Assembly (NCBI RefSeq): GCF_028290205.1
Contig: NZ_JAQGKF010000137.1
Location: 1 to 64,000, forward strand
From: Enterovirga sp.
Lineage (GTDB): Bacteria > Pseudomonadota > Alphaproteobacteria > Rhizobiales > Beijerinckiaceae
Direction: 5' to 3'
Length of the DNA stretch: 64,000 nucleotides
The notes under the pieces are model-generated. The model ran no database searches and was not told the DNA's origin. It worked only from the letters and a program-made list of their open reading frames with translations. Positions 57,440 through 64,000 of the stretch are shown here, piece after piece; the first letter of the stretch is position 1; the number at the start of each line of letters is the position of its first letter. The translations under genes were made by a program, and so were the position numbers.

Positions 57440-58411
57440 ATGGCCCTCGTCCTCGATCTTCTGAGCCAAGACCGCCGGCCCCGGCATCCGGAAAAGGCGC
57501 ACCGGCCGGATCAGCCCGTGCTGCGCAAGCCGGACTGGATCCGGGTCAAGGCGCCGGGCTCGGCGCGCTGGGCCGAAACCAACCGCATCGTGCGCCAGAA
57601 CGGGCTCGTCACGGTCTGCGAGGAGGCCGGCTGCCCCAATATCGGCGAGTGCTGGGAAAAGAAGCACGCCACCTTCATGATCATGGGGGACACCTGCACG
57701 CGGGCCTGCAGCTTCTGCAACGTCCGCACCGGGCTCCCCGAGGCGCTGGATGCGGATGAGCCCGGCAAGGTGGCCGAGGCCGTGGCGAAGCTCGGGCTCG
57801 AGCATGTCGTGGTGACGTCGGTTGATCGCGACGACCTCGCGGATGGCGGGGCGGCCCATTTCGCCGCGGTGATCGGGGCCATCCGGGCCCGATCACCGGC
57901 CACCACCATCGAGATCTTGACGCCCGACTTCCTGCGCAAGGACGGCGCGCTCGAGGTCGTGGTGGCCGCGAAGCCGGACGTGTTCAACCACAATCTCGAG
58001 ACGGTCCCGTCCAAGTACCTCACGGTGCGGCCGGGAGCGCGCTACTTCCATTCCGTGCGGCTGCTGCAGCGGGTCAAGGAGCTCGATCCGGCCATCTTCA
58101 CGAAATCCGGGATCATGGTCGGGCTCGGCGAGGCCCGGCACGAAGTCCTGCAGGTGATGGACGACCTCCGCTCGGCGCATGTCGACTTCCTGACCATCGG
58201 GCAGTACCTGCAGCCGACCCGCAAGCATCATCCCGTGGTGGGGTTCATCACCCCGGACGAGTTCAAGGCCTACGAGACCAGCGCCTACGCGAAGGGTTTC
58301 AGCCTCGTCTCCGCGACGCCGCTGACGCGCTCCTCCCATCACGCCGGCGAGGATTTCGCGAAACTCCGCGCCAAGCGCGAGGCGGAACTCGGCCGCGCGG
58401 CGGCCCGGTGA
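57440..58411 (+). CDS. lipA: lipoyl synthase
   Basis: The 323-residue radical SAM enzyme inserts two sulfurs into octanoyl groups on lipoyl domains. The auxiliary cluster Cys are [12 protein letters not shown] (Cys60, 65, 71) and the SAM cluster Cys CTRACSFC (Cys86, 90, 93). [10 protein letters not shown] provides the conserved C-terminal Ser. It uses the product of LipB (46.8 kb) and serves the complexes that use the upstream lpdA, 151 bp away. Confidence 0.96.
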   Translation: MALVLDLLSQDRRPRHPEKAHRPDQPVLRKPDWIRVKAPGSARWAETNRIVRQNGLVTVCEEAGCPNIGECWEKKHATFMIMGDTCTRACSFCNVRTGLPEALDADEPGKVAEAVAKLGLEHVVVTSVDRDDLADGGAAHFAAVIGAIRARSPATTIEILTPDFLRKDGALEVVVAAKPDVFNHNLETVPSKYLTVRPGARYFHSVRLLQRVKELDPAIFTKSGIMVGLGEARHEVLQVMDDLRSAHVDFLTIGQYLQPTRKHHPVVGFITPDEFKAYETSAYAKGFSLVSATPLTRSSHHAGEDFAKLRAKREAELGRAAAR

Positions 58412-58551
58412 CCCGACGCTCTTAGCCGGTCCGGGCCCGCCGGCTCCGGTCCGGGCGATCGCCGGGGAGGTCATCCCGGTCGCGGCCGCAATGCGGGCGC
58501 GTCGCCTCCCGGCGCACTCGACTTCCCGACCTGCCGCCGCCAAGAAGCGCC

Positions 58552-59046
58552 ATGCCGTCCTTCCGCACGACCCGCCGCGTTTCGCACACGCCCGAGGAGA
58601 TGTTCGCTCTCGTCGGCGACGTGGAGCGCTATCCCGATTTCCTGCCCCTCTGCACGGGGCTGCGCTTGCTTCGCCGGCAGCAGGACGGGCCGGATCGGAC
58701 CGCGCTCGTGGCCGAGATGAGCGTCGGCTACAAGGCGATCAGCGAGCGGTTCACCACCAAGGTGACCCTGGACAATGCCACCCGGGACATCCTCGTGTCC
58801 TACGTCAACGGGCCGTTCAAGTACCTCGAAAACCGCTGGGAATTCCGGCCGGGCGACACGCCGGGAACCTGCCTCATCCATTTCTGGATCGAATACGAGT
58901 TCCGCTCGGTCGCGCTCGGCATCCTGATGGGCTCCGTGTTCGACCGCGCCTTCCGGCGCTTCACGGACGCGTTCGAGAAGCGGGCCGACGAGGTCTACGG
59001 CCGCCGCCCCGCTGGTAAGGCTGACGGCGGGTCGCCCGCGTCCTAG
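58552..59046 (+). CDS. RatA/COQ10-type START-like protein
   Basis: The 164-residue protein is an SRPBCC (START-like) member of the COQ10/RatA family: [21 protein letters not shown] at the front and an [30 protein letters not shown] helix at the end. Mitochondrial COQ10 binds ubiquinone; E. coli RatA has been reported as a toxin blocking ribosome joining. With no antitoxin-like partner next to it, a lipid or quinone-binding role is more likely. It converges on the cinA-like gene through a shared CTAG. Confidence 0.85.
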   Translation: MPSFRTTRRVSHTPEEMFALVGDVERYPDFLPLCTGLRLLRRQQDGPDRTALVAEMSVGYKAISERFTTKVTLDNATRDILVSYVNGPFKYLENRWEFRPGDTPGTCLIHFWIEYEFRSVALGILMGSVFDRAFRRFTDAFEKRADEVYGRRPAGKADGGSPAS

Positions 59047-59537
59047 GCCTGATCCAGGGCGGAGGCGAGAAGCGCCAGCGCGTCCTCGGCTGCCCGGTCG
59101 CGCACGGCGGCGCGGCCGAGATCGCCGTAGCGTCGCTCGAGGTGCCGGGTCGGCGCTCCCGTCCGGGCGAGCCCGAAATGCACGAGACCGACCGGCTTCG
59201 CGGCCGAGCCGCCACCCGGGCCGGCAATGCCCGTGACCGACACCGCGACCTCCGCGCCGGAGCGGGCGAGGGCGCCTTCTGCCATGGCCCGCGCGGTCGG
59301 CTCGCTCACCGCGCCATGGATTTCGATGAGGCTCGGCTCGACCCCGAGCGAGTCGAATTTGGCCGCGTTGGAATACGTCACGAAACCACGCTCGAACACG
59401 GACGAGGAGCCCGCGACGCCGGTCAGGGCCGCGGCCACGAGGCCGCCGGTGCAGGATTCGGCGGTGGCGATGCGCCAGCCCCGGGCGCCATAGCGCCGCA
59501 GGACCTCGGCCGCCTGGTCGGACAGGGCAGGCGACAT
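59043..59537 (-). CDS. pncC: nicotinamide-nucleotide amidase (CinA C-domain)
   Basis: The 164-residue protein equals the C-terminal CinA domain, which deamidates NMN in pyridine-nucleotide recycling. [15 protein letters not shown] holds the nucleophilic Ser, and [18 protein letters not shown] is the other signature. The N-terminal molybdopterin-like domain of full CinA is missing, as is normal for PncC. It lies three bases after ispDF on the same strand and ends on the same CTAG as the RatA-like gene. Confidence 0.92.
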   Translation of the reverse strand: MSPALSDQAAEVLRRYGARGWRIATAESCTGGLVAAALTGVAGSSSVFERGFVTYSNAAKFDSLGVEPSLIEIHGAVSEPTARAMAEGALARSGAEVAVSVTGIAGPGGGSAAKPVGLVHFGLARTGAPTRHLERRYGDLGRAAVRDRAAEDALALLASALDQA

Positions 59538-59540
59538 CGG

Positions 59541-60731
59541 CTAGCCTCCTGAGGGAAGACGCACTGTAGCGGCGGCCTGGGCGGCGATGCCCTCGCCGCG
59601 CCCCGTGAAGCCGAGCCGCTCGGTGGTGGTGGCCTTGATCGAAACGGCCCCGAGCGGAAGCCCGGCCACCGCCGCGATGCGCTGCCGCATAGCGTCGCGG
59701 TAAGGGCCGACCTTGGGGCGCTCGCACAGGATGGTGGCATCGAGGTGGTCGATGCAGCCGCCCGCCGCCCGCACCCGTTCGGCCGCGAAGGCCAGGAACT
59801 GGTCCGACGCGGCGCCGCGCCATTGTGGATCGCTCGGCGGGAAATGCGTGCCGATGTCGCCTTCACCGAGCGTGCCGAGCAGCGCGTCCGTCAGCGCGTG
59901 CAGCACGACGTCGCCGTCCGAATGGGCGACCACGCCGCGATCATGCGGCACTTGCACACCGCCGAGCCAGATGTGCCCCCCGGGGCCGAACACATGGACG
60001 TCGAAGCCGGTTGCGACGCGGGTCACCAGCGCCGCGGCGGGCGGGGCGAGGCGGCGCTCGGCCTCGGTGAAATCGGACGGCGTGGTGACTTTCATGTTGG
60101 CCGGAGCGCCTTCGAACACGTGGACGGGGACGCCGGCCCATTCGGCGAGCCGCGCGTCGTCGGTGAAGTCCACCTCGCCGGCCTCCGCCGCCTTGCGGTG
60201 CGCCGCCAGGAGGGCATCGAAGGCGAAAGCCTGCGGCGTCTGCACCGTGCGGAGTTCTGCCCGGTCGAGCGTGTGGACGATGCGGCCCGCCGCGTCGACG
60301 CGCTTCACGGTGTCGGTGACCGGAAGCGCCGGTACGGCCGCGCCGTGACGCTGGGCAGCGGCGATGGCGCGGTCGATCAGGCCGCGGTCCGCGAACATGC
60401 GCGCGGCGTCGTGGACCAGGCACAGCCGACCCTGGCCTCGCTCCGCCACCGCCTCCAGCGCGCGCAGCACCGAAACCTGCCGGGTGGCGCCGCCCGCCAC
60501 GGGGGCCCGAAGCCCCGTCTGCCCGGCGAACTCGGCCGTGGCGGCGTCGTAGAGGGGCCGGTCGTCGGGATGGATGGCGCACAACACCGTGCCGATCGCC
60601 GGGTGGGCGAGGAACGGCTCCAGCGCCCGCGCCAAAACCGTCCGACCGGCCACCTCGCGATACTGCTTCGGCAGGCCGTCTCCGGCGCGCTGGCCCCGCC
60701 CGGCGGCCACGATGAGGGCGACGACATCCAT
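59541..60731 (-). CDS. ispDF: bifunctional IspD/IspF enzyme
   Basis: The 396-residue fusion carries out two MEP-pathway steps. The N-terminal cytidylyltransferase ([24 protein letters not shown]) is IspD. The C-terminal half (about residue 235 on) is the cyclodiphosphate synthase IspF, with [43 protein letters not shown] and [15 protein letters not shown]. The fusion is typical of alphaproteobacteria. The ATG at 60731 is used; the track start adds 22 non-family residues. It complements dxs and ispH in the window. Confidence 0.95.
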   Translation of the reverse strand: MDVVALIVAAGRGQRAGDGLPKQYREVAGRTVLARALEPFLAHPAIGTVLCAIHPDDRPLYDAATAEFAGQTGLRAPVAGGATRQVSVLRALEAVAERGQGRLCLVHDAARMFADRGLIDRAIAAAQRHGAAVPALPVTDTVKRVDAAGRIVHTLDRAELRTVQTPQAFAFDALLAAHRKAAEAGEVDFTDDARLAEWAGVPVHVFEGAPANMKVTTPSDFTEAERRLAPPAAALVTRVATGFDVHVFGPGGHIWLGGVQVPHDRGVVAHSDGDVVLHALTDALLGTLGEGDIGTHFPPSDPQWRGAASDQFLAFAAERVRAAGGCIDHLDATILCERPKVGPYRDAMRQRIAAVAGLPLGAVSIKATTTERLGFTGRGEGIAAQAAATVRLPSGG

Positions 60732-60807
60732 GAAGCACGAACCCGCCCGGCGGGCGCCGCCGGCCGGCCTCCTTAGGGTTCGTGGGCCCGTCTGCAAAGA
60801 TGTCCCC

Positions 60808-60835
60808 TTGGACAGAGCGGCGCGATTGTCTATGG
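60808..60835 (+). promoter_or_regulatory. candidate sigma-70 promoter of dusB-ntrB-ntrC
   Basis: TTGGAC (60808-60813), a 16-base spacer and CTATGG (60830-60835) resemble the alphaproteobacterial housekeeping pattern. If used, transcription would begin only a few bases before the ATG at 60846, favouring the downstream GTG at 60879 as the dusB start. Confidence 0.3.
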
Positions 60836-60845
60836 ATCGGGCACG

Positions 60846-61855
<1,010 letters not shown>

Positions 61856-61859
<4 letters not shown>

Positions 61860-62956
61860 GCGGGACGATCGCCGAACAGGTCCTCAACGCGCTGCCGCTG
61901 CCGGTCCTGACCGTCGGGCCAGACGGCAACATCCTGGACGCCAACCAGGCCGCGGAAAGCTTCTTCGACGCCAGCGTGCGGGTGATGCGGCGGCAGCAGC
62001 TGGCCGAGATCCTGCCCTACGATTCGCCGGCCTTCACCATCGTCGAGGAGGTGCGGCGCCGCGGGTCCGGCGTGAGCGAGCACCGCGTCGACCTGTCGAG
62101 CCCGCGGCACGGGGCCGAGCGCCGCGTGGACGTGTTCGCGACACCGCTCGGCGACCACGGCGCCGTTGTGCTCCTGTTCCAGGAGCGGACCATCGCCGAC
62201 AAGATGGACCGGCAGCTGACGCATCGCGGCGCCGCGCGCTCGCTCACGGCGCTCGGCGCCATGCTGGCGCACGAGATCAAGAACCCGCTGTCCGGAATCC
62301 GCGGCGCGGCCCAGTTGCTGGAGCCGTCGCTGGACGAGAACGACCGCATGCTGACCCGGCTCATCTGCGAGGAGACGGACCGCATCGTCAGCCTGGTCGA
62401 GCGGATGGAGCTGTTCGGCGACGAGCGCCCCGTCGAGCGCGGACCCGTGAACGTGCACGGCGTGCTGGACCATGTGAGGCGGCTCGCATCGTCGGGCTTC
62501 GCCCGGCACATCCGCATCACGGAAAGCTACGATCCGTCGCTGCCACCGGTGCTCGGCAACCGGGACGAGCTCGTTCAGGTCTGCCTCAACCTCGTCAAGA
62601 ACGCCGCCGAGGCGATCGGCCTCGACGCGCTGGACGGCGAGATCACGCTGTCCACCGCCTTTCGGGCCGGCGTCAGGCTCGAAATCCCGGGATCGCGGGG
62701 AGGGCGGGTCACGCTGCCGATCGAACTCGCGATCAGCGACAACGGCCCCGGGGTCCCGGACGACCTCTTGCCGCATCTGTTTGATCCGTTCGTGACCACC
62801 AAGTCGCAGGGAAGTGGCCTGGGCCTTGCCTTGGTGGCCAAGATGGTCGGAGCGCATGGCGGCGTCGTCGAGTGCGACCCGTCACCCCGGCGGACCACCT
62901 TCCGGGTGCTCCTGCCCATCTACAGCGCCCGCGACGGGCGCGAATCGGAGGTTTGA
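61856..62956 (+). CDS. ntrB: nitrogen sensor histidine kinase NtrB
   Basis: The 366-residue cytosolic kinase has an N-terminal PAS domain ([18 protein letters not shown]), the phosphoacceptor [17 protein letters not shown] (His139), and the ATPase domain with [43 protein letters not shown]. It phosphorylates NtrC under control of PII, which GlnD (42.8 kb) modifies. The ATG at 61856 overlaps the dusB stop; the track's earlier start lies inside dusB. ntrC follows after nine bases. Confidence 0.96.
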
Positions 62957-62965
62957 GGCCAGCGC

Positions 62966-64000
62966 ATGCCGAGCGGACAAATTTTGCTGGCCGACGACGA
63001 CGCCGCGATCAGGACGGTCCTGAACCAGGCGCTGTCGCGAGCCGGATACGACGTGCGCTCCACCGGCCACGCCGCGACCCTGTGGCGATGGGCAGCCCAG
63101 GGCGAGGGCGACCTCATCATCACCGACGTCATCATGCCGGACGAGAACGCCTTCGATCTGCTGCCGCGGATCAAGAAGGTCAGGCCGGACCTGCCCATCA
63201 TCGTCATGAGCGCCCAGAACACCTTCATGACGGCGATCCGGGCATCCGAGCGCGGCGCCTACGAGTACCTGCCGAAGCCGTTCGACCTGAAGGAGCTCGT
63301 CGCCATCGTCGGCCGGGCGCTCTCGCGGCCGCGCGGCCCGGCCGCGGGCGGTCAGGGCCAGGAGGCCGACGACATTCCGCTGGTCGGCCGTTCGCCGGCC
63401 ATGCAGGAGATCTACCGGGCGCTCGCCCGCCTCATGCCGACCGACCTCACGGTGATGATTTCCGGCGAGTCGGGCACCGGCAAGGAGCTGGTGGCGCGGG
63501 CGCTGCACGATTACGGCAAGCGCCGGAAGGGCCCCTTCGTCGCCGTCAACATGGCGGCCATCCCCCGCGACCTGATCGAATCGGAGCTGTTCGGCCACGA
63601 GAAGGGCGCCTTCACGGGGGCGCTCTCGCGCAGCGCGGGCCGCTTCGAACAGGCCGAGGGCGGCACGCTGTTTCTGGACGAGATCGGCGACATGCCGATG
63701 GAGGCCCAGACACGCCTCCTGCGCGTCCTGCAGCAGGGCGAGTACACCACCGTCGGGGGCCGCGTTCCCATCAAGACCAATGTCCGCATCATCGCGGCCA
63801 CCAACAAGGACCTCAGGATCGCGATCCAGAACGGCATCTTCCGCGAGGACCTGTTCTTCCGCCTCAACGTCGTGCCGCTGCGCCTGCCGCCGTTGCGGGA
63901 ACGGAGCGAGGACCTGCCCGACCTCGTGCGTCACTTCATGGCGATCGTCGAAAAGGAGGGGCTGCCCCGCAAGCAGATCGATTCCGAGGCGATGGAGCGG
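62966..64000 (+). CDS. ntrC: nitrogen response regulator NtrC (partial, runs off the window)
   Basis: This frame is absent from the track because it has no stop inside the window. The visible 345 codons start [16 protein letters not shown]. They hold a receiver domain with the phosphorylated Asp54 ([12 protein letters not shown]), a linker, and most of a sigma-54 AAA+ domain: Walker [23 protein letters not shown] (residues 214-219) for sigma-54 contact, and [13 protein letters not shown] (Walker B). The C-terminal DNA-binding domain lies beyond 64000. It activates nitrogen-assimilation genes when phosphorylated by NtrB. Confidence 0.96.
   Translation, partial: MPSGQILLADDDAAIRTVLNQALSRAGYDVRSTGHAATLWRWAAQGEGDLIITDVIMPDENAFDLLPRIKKVRPDLPIIVMSAQNTFMTAIRASERGAYEYLPKPFDLKELVAIVGRALSRPRGPAAGGQGQEADDIPLVGRSPAMQEIYRALARLMPTDLTVMISGESGTGKELVARALHDYGKRRKGPFVAVNMAAIPRDLIESELFGHEKGAFTGALSRSAGRFEQAEGGTLFLDEIGDMPMEAQTRLLRVLQQGEYTTVGGRVPIKTNVRIIAATNKDLRIAIQNGIFREDLFFRLNVVPLRLPPLRERSEDLPDLVRHFMAIVEKEGLPRKQIDSEAMER

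Noticed and set aside
58552-59537. RatA plus neighbour as a toxin-antitoxin pair
   Set aside because: The neighbour is pncC on the opposite strand, not a RatB-like protein, and the RatA protein fits the COQ10 lipid-binding family.

Overview
This 64 kb window is ordinary, densely coding, high-GC chromosome from an alphaproteobacterium, most likely of the order Hyphomicrobiales (Rhizobiales) and near Methylobacteriaceae. The reasons are the dusB-ntrB-ntrC operon, the fused ispDF gene, an ExoR homologue, a PmtA-type methyltransferase behind dnaJ, a full hopanoid (hpn) locus, and an alphaproteobacterial-style RpoH promoter before dnaK. GTG and TTG starts and 4-bp ATGA/GTGA overlaps are frequent, so many starts were moved inward from the ORF track. 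I saw no IS element, integrase, prophage, CRISPR array or rRNA. There is one tRNA, tRNA-Gln(CUG).

Layout. 0-12 kb is mixed metabolism: a VWA/CoxE-like protein, propionyl-CoA carboxylase alpha, acylphosphatase, rhodanese, small DUF proteins, a minus-strand run of RraA-like, aldo/keto reductase, GST, aroQ and MipA genes, and a eukaryote-like arginine amidinotransferase. 12.4-29.1 kb is the hopanoid/isoprenoid locus. A plus-strand arm (hpnL-I-J-K, ispH, hpnH) converges on a minus-strand operon (ispA-dxs-hpnA-hpnC-hpnD-hpnE-shc-hpnG). Together these cover entry to the MEP pathway, FPP, squalene, hopene, adenosyl- and ribosylhopane, and the bacteriohopanetetrol (BHT) cyclitol ether head group. 29-35 kb holds a lipoprotein, an Mfd-family translocase, tRNA-Gln, an esterase and an L,D-transpeptidase.

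35-46 kb holds dnaK-dnaJ-pmtA, dapB, alkB, an exported unknown, then glnD-grpE on the other strand. 45.6-50 kb has a secreted/membrane DUF pair, an orphan FliN-like protein, lipB, and a methylcrotonyl-CoA carboxylase beta gene without its alpha partner. 50-55.7 kb has ilvD-exoR plus a 52-aa membrane microprotein, facing a CHASE2 adenylate cyclase and xth. 55.8-64 kb has lpdA-lipA, a RatA/COQ10 protein, pncC/cinA, ispDF, and dusB-ntrB-ntrC running off the right edge.

The most interesting idea is that the AGAT/StrB1-type amidinotransferase at 11.0-12.2 kb, divergent from hpnL-I-J-K, makes the guanidine-substituted BHT cyclitol ether reported from Methylobacterium. The family assignment rests on a visible Asp-His-Cys catalytic triad. 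The hopanoid substrate is inferred from gene context and chemistry.
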